Positions 1 to 11,600 of a stretch of DNA of 64,000 bases are shown one piece after another. Within the stretch, counting starts at the first letter, position 1, and each line of letters begins with the position of its first letter. Under the pieces are notes generated by a model. That model did not search any database. It was not told the DNA's origin and worked only from the letters and a program-made list of their open reading frames with translations. A program made the translations under genes and the position numbers. This DNA comes from Diploptera punctata (lineage: Eukaryota > Arthropoda > Insecta > Blattodea > Blaberidae): assembly GCA_030220185.1 (NCBI GenBank), contig JASPKZ010003438.1:124001-188000 (forward strand). Direction: 5' to 3'.

Positions 1-175
1 ATTATCTGACTCGCCTCATATTTATATGAGAATTGCATAAGTGGAAATAAATGTTGACATTTTTATCGGTGCTTGAATGACGTAATTAGTATCGTACTGA
101 TGTACAGAATCAGAGATCCCAGGGTTGAAGCTCCGGTTCGAGCGTTAATTCTTCTCTCTTAATTAAATTCTATCC
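1..175 (+). repeat. SINE-5 fragment with tRNA-like part
   Basis: The stretch from about 30 to 165 matches 50080-50195 (shared words such as gtataagtgg/gcataagtgg, cagaatcagagatcc and a B-box-like ggttcgagc). A reversed relative lies at 1612-1735. The recurrence and the tRNA-like B box suggest a tRNA-derived SINE cut by the window edge. The ends are not defined. Confidence 0.5.
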
Positions 176-543
176 AGGATTGGAAAATTTTAATTTAAAT
201 AAAAACATTGAAAATAATTATTATATGCCAATCTACATTCTTTCATGGTGTTGCAATTTTTACAGACAGCAGCATTGTACATAATACAGTCCTCCCTCAT
301 CCCCACCCTGTCTTGCCTTGTGGCAATAACACTTTATCAATACTGAGTTAGAGATGTATTATTAATAAAGGATTTAATAATTGAATCGCTGAGTTCAACA
401 GGGAAGAAACTCCATGTACACTACATAAGATAAGACCTTAAAAAACTGCATACTTTCTTATAGCTAACTGTGACAAATTTTTTGCCAATTACAATATTGA
501 TCCTCTGCTTTAAGCAAAATGTGACGAAGGTATCGTTGATTAC

Positions 544-857
544 TTATGGCTGCCTTGTCACGCAGCGGGCCAGGGTTCGATTCCTGGTCAGGACAGGCTC
601 TTGGGTGAGGTTTTTTCCAGGGTTTTTCCTCACCTGTAAGGACAAATGTCATGAAGCTTAGAGCCTAACGGTCCCTGAAAATCACCCGGCCATTATCATC
701 CTTATCATTATCATCATCCTTCACCGATGTGGAAAGCAATGGGAAGCTACCACACCTATAATTCTCTGGTAAAGACGCAAAGCATAGCATGAAAATGCTA
801 TGATTGCAGTGAAAGACCTGCCCTTGGGCAGAATTACTATGGATGGATGGATGGTTA
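544..857 (+). repeat. SINE-1 (tRNA-Asp-like head), 5' truncated
   Basis: Begins inside the tRNA-like head (ttgtcacgcagcgggcc, then ggttcgattcctggtc). It continues with the body seen in the other copies (gtgaggttttt, cctcacctgtaag, gacaaatgtcatgaa, ccggcc, catcatcctt, gctatgattgcagtgaa) and ends in GGAT repeats (atggatggatgg). Six copies of this family are in the window. The head resembles tRNA-Asp from the anticodon stem (GTC) to the acceptor end. Confidence 0.85.
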
Positions 858-1394
858 ATGAACATTTTTCAAAGGATGGCAAAGTAAAGCAAGTAATACC
901 TCAAAATGTGTTTCTTTATGTATTTGAGATTTTGAATGTAGTTTTCTTGTCTTATAATTACTAATAAAGTTTATTTATGTAATAATGCTAAAATAATTTT
1001 TGGATAATTTGAAAAAGGAAGAAACCCCATTGCCTTCGAAGAGCGATAAAACACGTATATACAATTGAAATTATGAATTCTTGTTGTATTTGAATTCCCT
1101 GTAAGCAGAGGATTAATATTGCAATTTATTTGATCCATTATTTCATTTCAATACAATCGATAAAGAGCAGAGCATGTTCATCGAGCCAACAAAGCTGGCT
1201 CAAAACTTTCAAACATTTCTGAAATTCAACCTGTGTATTTCAATGGCAAAACAATTTTTTTTAATCTCACAATAAAGATTCATAGTGCTGCTTGCTGAAC
1301 CTCTCCTTGTTATTTATTTTTTAAATGGTGAAAGTAAAAGAAGTAAAGAAATTTTATGTTTACAGCCATTAAAAACACACATTACATTGAACTA

Positions 1395-1525
1395 TTATAG
1401 GAATATCACTATGAGATTTAATTTAAAATAAAATTCTTTACACCTCACTTCATATTTTGGCTTCTAAATAAATAAAAGACAAGATATGAGGTGAGGTGTA
1501 AAGAATTTTAGTTTAAAATTATGAT
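1395..1525. mobile_element. Miniature fold-back PLE derivative
   Basis: Left arm (attctttacacctcactt) and right arm (gatatgaggtgaggtgtaaa) are inverted copies around a short centre near 1460-1480. The left flank has atcactatgagat, the reverse complement of the 3' tail shared with the PLE copies at 53240 and 29930. No coding sequence remains. Confidence 0.6.
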
Positions 1526-1611
1526 AAAATCAAATGTTTCTTACCTCTCCTCATATAAGTCTTTTCGAAGTATTTTTTATTGAGAATTTAAACATTAATT
1601 TTTAAGCAGTT

Positions 1612-1735
1612 ACAGCTACTATTTTGATGTCATATTTTAAATTAACACGAACCGGGAGTCGAACCCTGGACCTCTGACTCTGTACGTCAGTGCAGTAACC
1701 CTTATACCATTCGAACTTCCGATAGGAACGTCAAA
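1612..1735 (-). repeat. SINE-5 tRNA-like head
   Basis: Read on the minus strand it has the order of a tRNA: an A-box-like region (gttcgaatggtataagggtt), a central stem around gtacagagtc, and a B box (agggttcgactcccgg). It separates the two arms of the surrounding PLE derivative. It is not called a functional tRNA because related copies are dispersed repeats and the fold is imperfect. Confidence 0.5.
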
Positions 1736-1825
1736 TTTCTTTCTGACCTGATCCAGAGGTTCATCGGTCTACCAACAGAGGGAAGAAGTGTTTCTTCCAA
1801 TCGACATAACATCAGTCGCCAAGAT

Positions 1826-1870
1826 TGTACTGAAGATGAGACCGTTATGGTCTCGAAATCGCGATCTACT
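1826..1870 (+). ncRNA. Hammerhead ribozyme motif, PLE family a
   Basis: Core CTGAAGA begins at 1830 (C3). After one extra T comes stem II GAGACC/GGTCTC (6 bp, loop gttat). GAAA is at 1855-1858, stem III is the palindrome ATCGCGAT and H17 is C1866. Stem I is short (GTA/TAC). Predicted cleavage is after 1866. All invariant core residues are present. Confidence 0.8.
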
Positions 1871-2579
1871 TAGAAGATTTATATGAGGAGAGGTAAGAAA
1901 CATTTGTTTTTAGCATAAAATAAACCTCATAGTGATTAATTCCTATAAAAGTTAAATAAAAAACATTACATTATTTAGCCAATATTGTATATTATCCCAG
2001 TCAGTACTTTTTTTCATGTTCTAGAATGGTTGCTGAGTATGAGGGTCAACATTTTTGAGCTCATCTTCATTTCCCTCAATTTGCACTTTCCCCTATTTTA
2101 CACCATTTTCTCCATGGTCCCTTGAAAAGTGTAAAAGAGGGGTAATACTGTATTTGAATCAGTCATTTCGAAAAGGGATCATCTACGATTTTTTCTGAAA
2201 TTCACTTTTTTCGTTATTCCATATTTACATATGTCCTTACATTGATTCCGCGTGAGAATAGATCAAATACACAATTATTTTACCACTTTCTGACTTTACT
2301 TTTCAGATAGTCATTTTGAAAAAGGATCAACTCGCCGAGTTGTTCCCTTTTCGAACGGACTGACGCACGAATGTGATCCTGGCTTCAGCTGCATATCTGT
2401 CCAGAATGCCCTTTGCACTCTTTCTGTGTTATTCAAAGTAAACAACATTAAAATCATGCTACAATTGTTATTTATTTAATGCAGGGCACTTAAAATACAG
2501 ATCATTCACCCAAATGAGAGACCTTATTAACATTAAGGTAGAATTTTTATCACTCACCTCAAATTGTTCTTCTTATTTG

Positions 2580-2627
2580 ACTATAAACTAGTTTCGGAAC
2601 ATAGTTTCTGTTCCATCCTCAGTATCG
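2580..2627 (-). ncRNA. Hammerhead ribozyme overlapping the PLE stop codon
   Basis: C3 is at 2622: CTGAGGA, extra T, stem II GGAACA/TGTTCC (perfect), GAAA, then stem III ACTAGT and H17 = T. The stop codon TAG of the GIY-YIG frame (2590-2588) is inside the stem III palindrome, so the ribozyme also codes for the last dozen residues (TEDGTETMFRN). Stem I is about 3 bp. Confidence 0.8.
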
Positions 2628-3334
2628 TCACAACCGTTGTTCTGTCGTCTTGAAGAGCTGTCCTTCGCTCCTTCCATTGGCTGACTGAAAAACCTCGAAA
2701 CCAGGTCATTCTCACCAGGAATTTCAAAGTTAATCAATTTCTTCTTTTCGCTCTTTTGAATGTAGATCTTTTCCCAAACAGTAAGTTCTTTTGGTTTTTC
2801 TATTTGTTTTAATAATTTAGCTTCTTTCTCGATAAGATGTTTTTCAGACCATGCATGGGCAGCCATTGCAGATTTTTCTACTTCCCCTATCTTGACATTC
2901 CTGAGATGTTCTTTCACTCTAGTTTTCAAATTTCTCTTAGTTTTTCCTATGCAGAATTTCTCACATTCTTCACATTTAATTTGATAAATCCCTGATTTGT
3001 TTTCTTCTTTTATTTTCTCATTCTTATTAGATCTAATCAGTCTACTGATGCTGTAGTCATTTTTGGGTGCTAACCTTATGTTGAAATCTTTAAAAAAATT
3101 TTGAAACTTGTGGTCTTTTAATGGATGATATGTGAATTTTCTGAATTTTACATTTTCTTCTTTAACTTTTAGAAGAGTGCTTTGATTAATAAATTTTTGT
3201 CTTTTGAACCTGTTTATTTTCTTGAGTATCATTTTTACTGCAAAACCATTTTTCGTGGCTACGTTGATTATGTGTTCTTTTTCTTTTTCATAATTTTCTT
3301 TGTTCATTGCTATGTTCACTAATCTGTGTGTCAA
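2588..3334 (-). CDS. PLE polyprotein C-terminus with GIY-YIG endonuclease
   Basis: An open frame of 248 codons, the longest in the window. Residues 1-80 are the basic linker that follows the RT in PLEs. Residues about 114-150 are a GIY-YIG nuclease: [20 protein letters not shown], with the first motif GIYQI, a Cys pair (CEEC), the second motif as CIG rather than YIG, then RNLKTRVKEHLRN. A His-rich segment (AAHAWSEKH) and WEKIYIQ follow, which are found in all copies here. The nuclease nicks the target for target-primed reverse transcription. The replaced Tyr (FCIG) may impair catalysis. There is no true start; the ATG is internal to the truncated element. Confidence 0.85.
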   Translation of the reverse strand: MTHRLVNIAMNKENYEKEKEHIINVATKNGFAVKMILKKINRFKRQKFINQSTLLKVKEENVKFRKFTYHPLKDHKFQNFFKDFNIRLAPKNDYSISRLIRSNKNEKIKEENKSGIYQIKCEECEKFCIGKTKRNLKTRVKEHLRNVKIGEVEKSAMAAHAWSEKHLIEKEAKLLKQIEKPKELTVWEKIYIQKSEKKKLINFEIPGENDLVSRFFSQPMEGAKDSSSRRQNNGCDDTEDGTETMFRN

Positions 3335-3348
3335 ACTATTGAAAACTG

Positions 3349-3408
3349 ATAAATTAATGAGTCATTTTAACATCTTACCTCATATTTCATGTTTTATCAA
3401 ACTTTGAA
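3349..3408 (-). mobile_element. 60-bp PLE tail with target duplication
   Basis: A tiny insertion flanked by tattgaaaactg (3337-3348 and 3409-3420). Removing it and one repeat restores the reading frame seen at 42640 and 13190. It contains catcttacctcatatttcat, a PLE-like 3' motif. It is one of the smallest insertions in the window. Confidence 0.65.
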
Positions 3409-3451
3409 TATTGAAAACTGCTTCTTTATGAGCTATGTGATTAAACAGTAC

Positions 3452-3634
3452 TAACTAAATTGGAAACACCATCTTGAAAGAATGGGTTCAAATCGGATCC
3501 CCAAAGCTGTTTATAATTATATACCAAGAGGACGAAGATCACTGGGCCATCCTATGAAACGCTGGAGGGAAAATTTTCTATAGGATCATAACAGGCATTG
3601 GCCTAATACTTGGAAGGAAGAAGAAGAAGTGATT
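3452..3634 (+). mobile_element. LINE 3' end ending in GAA repeats
   Basis: Encodes [20 protein letters not shown] followed by PRGRRSLGHPMKRWRENF, the end of a non-LTR retrotransposon reverse transcriptase, then the tail ggcctaatacttggaaggaa and (GAA)n. The target repeat is gtgattaaac / gtgattgaaac. The same LINE family is at 6790-7140, 22466-22545 and 61040-61212. Confidence 0.8.
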
Positions 3635-4027
3635 GAAACCTGAAGCTTTTATGTAGTTATCTATATGTCTTCTTTCTGTAAATTCAAAATTCTATCTTAT
3701 CTTCTTTATTCCTTTTAAATTGAGATCTAAAAATGGTATTTCTCCATTGATTTCCTTTTCCATAGTGAACTTTATAGTTTCACTTTGAATGTTCAATAAT
3801 TTTAATGCATCATCTATCTGTTTATGATTAACTATTGCAATTATTAACATATTTGTAATAACTATAAATAACATAAACACTATAACAATATAAGCAGAAT
3901 AATATTAAGTAGATTACAATCGTATCAGTTGAGATCTGAACGTTACATAGTGAAGTTGTTTATTGAAATTATGCTATTGTAAGGCCGTCAGCCGTTTAAT
4001 AATGATGATAATATTAATTAATCTGTT

Positions 4028-5023
4028 TCGGAATTGTCGGAATCTAACGAAAGCAGTTGTTCAACTGAGAGAAAGAAAGGGATCAGACAACCAGAAAAAT
4101 ATTTGCACTACATAATCAAGGACAGAGACATGTCAACCACGCCAAAACAGAAATTCCGAATCGAAAAACGGGAGAGGATTGTGGATAAGCAATATTAAGT
4201 CATTATATTATAATATAATATAATATAATTAAAATAACCTCAAAATATAACTTCCTAAAATTAAATATTAATATTAAGTCAGTTTGAACCTAACATTGAA
4301 AACGCTGTACCTGCACAATTTTATTTCATTATTAAGTTTAAATTCCAATTTTAATTCATTTTTAGATGTCCATGCCATTGCTTTCAGTCATTATCACCCT
4401 TACAATGACAGGAAAATTCACTAAAGTTAAAATATACTTTCCCCAAAGAGGTAATTCCTCCAATGACTGCGATAGAAATTTTGTGGTAGTGAAACGCAAA
4501 ATCTGCTGCCACGACCGCGTTTATACTCCAGAGGAATATGAGGGCTTCATAAGTAGTTGTTCTCAAACCAACAAGTTTTCTTTGAAGAAAATTCATCATA
4601 CGGACATTATAAATTTTCAACAATAGTGACCAATATTTTTCAAAAAGAAAGTGTTGTCCATATAGAGTATGGGTAAAGGTGTTCCAAAGGAACAAAAACA
4701 TTATTTTACAATAAATAAATTTTACGAATTTGAGTGTAATAGTGACAAGCCTGGAATCGTAATCGGGCCGAAAATTCATTGACGCCATTTTTGCGGAACA
4801 AGAGTTCAACTTGCTCAAACCAAAGTCCCCAGAAATATTGCAAATACCAGATGTGAAATCATACCCTGCCTACACCAGCAAAGTACCAATCAATCACAAA
4901 AAAATGGATGATGTAAATAAACTTTATCATTACTTTTCTGATATCCATCGACATTTTTATGATTTATTCAAATGGCCTACAACTACAGCTGAAGTAGTAG
5001 AGAATGCCGAAGATGTTCAATGA
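4028..5023 (+). pseudogene. Decayed DNA-transposon protein
   Basis: Three coding-like pieces on the plus strand: 4028-4198 (SELSESNESSCSTERKKGIR, then QPEKYLHYIIKDRD), 4366-4626 (FPQRGNSSNDCDRNFVVVKR, then DRVYTPEEYEGFI) and 4790-5023 (LKPKSPEILQIPDVKSYPAY, then YHYFSDIHRHFYDLF). Frameshifts separate them. The middle piece resembles the C-terminal part of insect DDE-type transposon proteins, from memory of such families and not from a search. Their position inside TIRs (2157-5360) supports this. Confidence 0.45.
4200..4235. repeat. AT-rich simple repeat
   Basis: Units of ataat/taata (attataatataatataata) form a short microsatellite-like tract. Confidence 0.7.
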
Positions 5024-5484
5024 CGAACTTTTTCGGGTGTACTTTTTTTTATAGTCACTTCCAAGTAATAAAATGTATACAATATTATTCCATGTATGTA
5101 GTTATTTCGCAATAATAAACTTTTTCAACGAAATGTGTTAAATTTAATAAACGTTTCTTCATTCATTTCAAAAAGGGATCATCTCCGGAAAAACCAACAA
5201 GAAAGTCTTGTAAATCGGTTAGTAAACGTGAATGGGCATGAAAATTATTCAGTACAAATTTCAGATTCATAGCTTTATCCTGGAGAAATTGAATCAGTTT
5301 TTTGCCTCTCCTGTAAAATTTGATCAGCTGTAGATGATCCCTTTTCGAAATGACTGATTCATTTAATTTTATACATAGTGATAAATAAAAAATTGTCTCC
5401 ATACATATTGTTCCTAAAATCTATATTCAAATATTTATTTATTGTTTTAGCTATTCAGTTATCTTTGTGAACAATGATACTTAC

Positions 5485-5610
5485 CCAAAATAAGATACGT
5501 TATTCCAGCAATAATTATTATTACAAGAGCACCAATTTTTGCAAACATGAATACATTTTGTAACCGTGTTGTAAGTTTTACATCATAACAATTTATAAAA
5601 GTCAAGAAAC
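5485..5610 (-). CDS. SLC7 transporter exon 4
   Basis: Acceptor ttgtgtttcag before 5610; donor ggGTAAGTATC after 5485. It encodes [20 protein letters not shown] (first codon split with exon 3) and [20 protein letters not shown], the TM4-loop-TM5 region of the family (INCY...VQD-like). It ends in phase 1 and the next exon is outside the window. Confidence 0.9.
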
Positions 5611-8600
5611 CTGAAACACAAGACAAGGTTAATTTAAAAACAGGAAACACTTTTAGAAAAGATCAAAATTTACATATCATCCTTTGGCACATAACAAATT
5701 TCACAAAGTATTCAACAAATTCCATACGAAATTTCCACAAAAAAATATATTTTAGTATCAACTAAATGAAACAAACAAAATGGAGAAATATATCAAGATA
5801 AAACATCTTGAATTTACCAGATTAACCCATTCACTTCAGGTTTAAATGCTCAATGCATTTCCCCAGAAACCGGATTTAAGTTACCATAAATTATATGATC
5901 TATTTTCAGACATTCAAAACAAACAAAAGATAACGGTACTTGAGAACACAATAAGGGGAAGACCAAAACACATTCCTCTACTATTCACAAATGTTAACAA
6001 ATGACTACCCTGTCAAGGGGTATACAAAATATTGCAAAATATATAACAGTAGAGTTAAGCAATGTACCTCGTCTTCTGAGTTGAAGGCCATTTAACTGCC
6101 GGCGAGTCTACCTCGTCTTTTGAGGCGAATGGATTAAATATACTTCATCATTACATGTATCCAGCTGATGACACGAATCCATTGCATACTTATGCTATAA
6201 GTTGCAATGGGGCTGCATTCGGACATGCAGCTTATGTGGGCATTCAAGGTGAGTGTCCACGAGGTTAAAAGAAAGAGATATAGGAAAGACAGAAATGAAC
6301 CCTTTGGCCTCGAATACTCTAATACCATCAGGGTCGAAGAAAACAAGAGGTCAGACATGGGAGACTGGATAAGAAAGTAAAAAGAGGAACTGGTACTAGA
6401 AAAGGAAAAAAATACCAGATCGGTTAAAGATAAAAGTAAGGAGCAAAACACAAGTAAGTGGAAGCAATGTTTTACTCAGCTTGGGCACCTTGTGATCGCC
6501 ATCCACATATCCTCTAGATAGGGACCCCTGAGGATACCAGATTAAATGTTTTTTTTCTATATAGATTTTTCACGTTTACCTTGGGGAATGTGAAAAATCT
6601 GTACAGAAAAACTAAAGGTATCTCAACGTTACAATGAAAGGGCATCTTTGAAATGTAATATATAGAGAAAAACAAATTCATGTTATATTTGAAGAGAAAA
6701 ATATATACCTAGACTGGTGTTTGAACATAAATATGAAACTGTCGAAATTTAAAATGATATGTGGAACTATACATAAAACATTAAAGAATAAAACAAGAAG
6801 AGATGCTAGATTGAAGTTTTATAAAACATTGGCAGAATAACGGCTTGTGAAATGAGATTCATGTACAGAACAGCGGGTTACACCAGATGGGATCGGAAAA
6901 GGAACACCGATATCTTAAAAGAATTGAAGACTACGCCAATTTTGGAATATATTAAACAGTACCAACTAAATTGGAAACACCATCTTGAAAGAATGAGTTC
7001 AAATCGGATCCCCAAAGCTGTTTATAATTATATACCAAGAGGATGAAGATCTCTGGGCCGTCCTATGAAATGCTGGAGGGAAAATTTTCTATAGGATCGT
7101 AACAGGCCTTGGCCTAATACTTGGAAGGAAGAAGAAGATAAAACATTGGCAGTTCCTGCATTACTTTATGGAAGCGAAACTTGAGTAATGACCAAAAAAT
7201 TACAAAGTAGAATACAGAGCGCAGAAACGAACTTCCTTAGAAGAACAAAAGGCTGCACAAGATTGGATTGGATAAAAAATGAAGATATAAGAACAGAGTT
7301 AAATATATATCCATTGAATAAGAAAATCAGAGAATATAGAGAGAAACGGTTTACACATGTGGAAAGAATGAATGTAACAAGATTACCAAGAGCAGAATTC
7401 AACTACAAGCCAAGAGGTTCAAGGAATGTAGGAAGGTCAGTGAAAAGATGGACAGAACAACTGTGAGGCAGAACAGGCAATTTTTGCCTAGCCCGTGAAG
7501 TGAAAAAGAAGAAGACTGGAGTTTGAATCCAGGACCTGTAACTTTACACACTAATACTCTGCCACTGAACTATCCGAGGCCTCCAATCTAAATGCAAATT
7601 TTTCTCTTGTACATTTCAATTCCTGAGAGCGCCAAAGGCTTGTGAACCTTCCAATGGTTTTGTTCTAGCTAACTGGTCAATGGTATCTATAGTAACCTAA
7701 TTGGACAAAACAAAAAATAATTACATCTGAAGAGAAAAATTTTCGCCCAGACCGAGACTCAAACCTGGGACCTTCGGCTATCCATACCAATGCTCTACCA
7801 ACTGAGCTACCGGAGCAAGTTCCAATCTAGATGCAAATTTCTCTCTTACATACATTGTAATTCCCAGCACCGAATGCTATGAAGCCTTTGCTTCTATCTC
7901 TGCAAATGGTAGCTTCTTAGTTTAGTCATTTATTGGGAATTTAAACACTACTTTATAAAGCCAGTAGGGCTTTTTTCTCTTCAAATATAATTTATCCTTC
8001 AGTGAGAAGTGTTAAATAAATAATAAAAACATCACAGAAAATAGTGCCTTATTATTTTTCTGGTTCGTATCTGAATTCTTTTTTTCTGATCTATTGTTAG
8101 AGATATACTAATGTTTATTAAAAAAAACACCAAGAAATTCAGAGGTCCACTTTCTACACCCGAACCAACAGAATATTAAAACATTTCTAAATAATACTTC
8201 AATGCGAAGAAATGGATATAATCAGTGCTATTTATATGAAAATTTATATTTTTCCTTGAACAAAGGTCCCTGTCTGGAGATCCGAATGGGGGACTATTTT
8301 ACCTCCGGACTTGTATTTCTTTTTCCAAGGCTTCATATCTGTATTGGAGTACAATAAACTAGTTGTAACTGTTTAGTAGTAGGCACCACATGTGGCGGTT
8401 ACGTCACCCGTAGAGAGAAAGTAGGTATAGGAAGGAAGGAGAAATTAACCCCTAGGCCTTGAATACTCTAATCTCATCAGGGTCAAAATAAACCGGAGGT
8501 CAGTCAAGCGAGACTGGATAGAAAAGTTGAAAGAGGGATTTGGTATGGGAAGAAGAAGTAATACCAATTTGGTCAAAAAAAAGAAAAACTCACCAAGCTG

Positions 8601-11600
8601 ACCAGTGCTTATTGGTGAGTAGCCCTTCCCTTTCGTTCATCATGCATAAGAATGATTACTAACAGCTGCACCACGAGAAGGTGAGGGATTGGAAATTAGG
8701 TTACTGTCCAGGTCAGTTCCTTTAAGCCTTCGATGGAAGGAATTAAAGGGTCTCCTCCCTGTTAAAGACAGTAGCCTTTCAGGACATGACTGCCTGAATA
8801 AACACCTACACAGACTTGGCATAACAGATTCACCTAAATGCCCTTTTTGCAATTTAAATGAAGATATGGAAAGAATCCATCTCCTCCGTCCAGCTTTTGT
8901 AGAAAAGACCAGCCTTTCTGCTAAATATTGGAGTGCAAGAGAGCGAATGATTTCATTATCAAGTGCTCGACATTAGATACCAACCAACCATATTTTTCCT
9001 TTTGAATAGTTTACATAACAGTAAATTAAAGAAGAAAAAAGTTATCCCTTTACTGTACAAATAATTTTGTAATATAATGCTATATAAAAACCCAATTTAT
9101 TTCTGTTTCTTCTCCCTCTCTCACTAGAACCCTCAATTATTTCAAATTTGATTTAGAATAGATATGTTACTTACAAATTGTTGTAGCTGCAAGAAGCCTC
9201 ACTGCACTATCTGGAACTTTACATGTTGGGAAAAAAGGTTGAATCACATAACTGGCAAATGTCAACCCCATGATAGCATTTGTAGTGGGTCTGAAAATAT
9301 ATACCATGGTGTAACACATATTCCATTCAACCGAAAAATAATAGTATATTACGATGCGAGGTAGGGAAGTGGTTTTTACAGAATCAAGGAAAATGTTTAA
9401 AGACTGAGCAACAGCAAGGTTTTTAATTTCCAAGATTCTGTAAAACACTTCACAAACATGTGTTGTACATTATTTTTTGTGTGATGGTGTTTTCAAAATA
9501 ATAAATAATAGTAAAATAATAACATCTTTGTTGGAAATACTTGCGTTCATTATAGACAACTGACTAACGTTAACAGTGTGGGCAATGTTTATTAGTTGAA
9601 ACAACATGAGGCTGTGAGACCAATATAGTGATAAAATGGCACAAGTACGTATTTATTATTTTATATTGTTTCAAATAAAGTTCAGTTCATTTAAAATGCA
9701 GTGATTTGTTTCTTATAATGTATATTAACACTACCTTTTGGATATTTTTTATATATACATTGTATGTAGTATACATAGAGGGCAGTGGTTTTACTTCCAC
9801 ACGCATGTTTGTAATATTACAGTATAGTTATTTTTATTAGAGTATAGTTATTTAGTTTGGCAACCCTGAAACATAGGAAGTTGAACTTTTAATCAAGGTC
9901 GCCATTGCTGTAAGTACGACAAATTGCACTATCGTGCAAAAATGTAATTTACTTGGAAATATTAGCATTTTATTTAATGATCTCAGTTTGTACTGCCATG
10001 ATAGCTGGGCAACAAACTTTACTCACAAGGGAACTGTCACCATTGCATGCTGAAACCTACCTTCAAATTTACTCCAGAGAACCACTGTGATGTACAAAGT
10101 CCATATCCAAAAATCCAGTAAAAGCCAGTAAAATCCAGCACTAAATCTCCATTTAAAATATAGGGAAGTAATACAACACCTGAATTGGTATAACCTCACT
10201 ACTACCCATCCGCATCATGTCCCACCTCACTTCACTCTAACTGATGCAGGGAGTCCAATTGCTCTGTGGGTTGACATTGATGGATTCTGGCTTCGATTTC
10301 CATGCCTTGGAGTTAAAAAAGGCTGCTCACTTTTTTTGGACACGTCCTTAGTATATCACAACACTTCTACGGGAGAAATTTCAATGTAGATTTCGGCATG
10401 CAATGGTTGAGAGTTTCCTTGTCATACTCTTACTTCAGATTTGAGAGTCTTTTTTATGCTATCAATCGATTAAGTTATGTAGGTAGGAAATAACACTATG
10501 AGGTTTATTTTAATTTATGTTGAGTTGTTTTTGACTCATCTCATACTTCTTAACTCCCTCACAGACTCCAAGTTTCTTCACTGCATTTATGACATTCTCA
10601 ATGCTGTATCATGTTCACAACTGACGTCCAACGGCCTCCTCTCCTGCAGACTGACCTCAGTGCCATCTGATGGCTGACCGACGAACTTCCAAATCAATCC
10701 CCTCTTCTTATCACCAGGTATTTCAAAATTCATAATTATCTTTTTATTCTTGCATATGTAAATTTTTTCCCAAATTGTGAGTTCCTTCGGTTTTTCCAAT
10801 TGTTTAAGTAATTTTGTTTTGGTTTCTATTCTGTGTTTTTCTGCAGCTATTCCAGATTTTTCTGTTTCTCCATTTTTAACATTTCTAAGGTGTTCCTTTA
10901 ATCTTGTATTTAAATCCTTTTTTTTTTTTTCCTATGTATATCCTTTCACAATCTTTACAGTTAATTTGATAAATTCCTGATTTTTTGCAGTCTTCAATCT
11001 TTTCATTTTTGTTGGTTTTTATTAAATTACCCAAACTGTAATTGTTTTTCGCTGCTAATTTAATGTTGAATTTGTTGAAGATTTTTTGAAACTTGTTAAA
11101 TACCAAGGGGTGGTATGTGGATTTCCTGAATTTTTTACCAATTTCTTTATCTGTCTGAAGAGAACTTTCATTAATCATTTTTTGTTTCTTGAATGTATTT
11201 ATTTTCTTGTGCATCTTCTTTTCTTGAAATCCAGGGGAGTTAAGAAATATGAGGTGAGTCAAAAACAACTCAACACAAACTATCAATCGATGACAACTCG
11301 ATCCCCGGAAAGAAGACACAAAATTATGAAAAAAGAAATCTATGATACAGGTTCATTAGTTTTACTTCCCTTTCCAAAAGAAATACTTAGGATTTTTAAA
11401 ACTGAGAAAAAAAAGTCAATCAAGACAAATAAGATCTTATCCTACAAGGAAAATATTACAAAATATCAGACCCAGATGTGAGCCTCCATAATTCAATTTA
11501 CTAGCAAATTACAGTAGTAAAAATCAGTGTATAGCAAACTCCTGATTATCCGGGCATGACTCTTTTTACTGTATTTTTTTAAAAATGCTGTATTTTGTAC

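Larger units (their letters stand above)
1521..1965 (+). mobile_element. Fold-back PLE 3' end, split by a SINE
   Basis: The left arm (1521-1570, aaatgtttcttacctctcct) is inverted relative to the right arm (1870-1915, aggagaggtaagaaacattt). The right part keeps the end of the PLE coding region (RFIGLPTEGR-like codons from about 1755), a hammerhead motif at 1826-1870 and the 3' tail cctcatagtgattaattcct. A tRNA-like SINE (1612-1735) lies between the arms. The same family recurs at 36428-36957. Confidence 0.75.
2480..3890 (-). mobile_element. PLE, 5' truncated, GIY-YIG plus RT end
   Basis: Minus-strand Penelope-like element. From 3880 leftward it encodes the end of the reverse transcriptase and the linker ([19 protein letters not shown], then IPFLDLNLK), and then, after two insertions, the long GIY-YIG frame at 3334-2588. 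A 60-bp PLE tail (3349-3408) and a LINE 3' end (3452-3634) interrupt the frame. Homology with 42348-42662 and 13382-13050 shows the frame was once continuous. Confidence 0.85.
2157..5360 (+). mobile_element. DNA transposon remnant with 32-bp TIRs
   Basis: The left end at 2157-2188 (TGAATCAGTCATTTCGAAAA, continuing GGGATCATCTAC) is repeated as an exact inverted copy ending at 5360. Related but diverged inverted copies sit inside each end (2313-2363 and 5165-5190), so each end could also be a separate miniature element of about 200 bp. Plus-strand transposase-like coding remnants lie at 4028-5023, with poly(A)-type AATAAA words at 5070-5150. A PLE and a LINE are inserted in the interior. No clean target duplication is visible outside the repeats. 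Confidence 0.6.

Noticed and set aside
1..5484. Next SLC7 exon (after GITYLILG)
   Set aside because: I searched the left part of the window by eye for the following family motifs on the minus strand and found none; the exon is probably outside the window.
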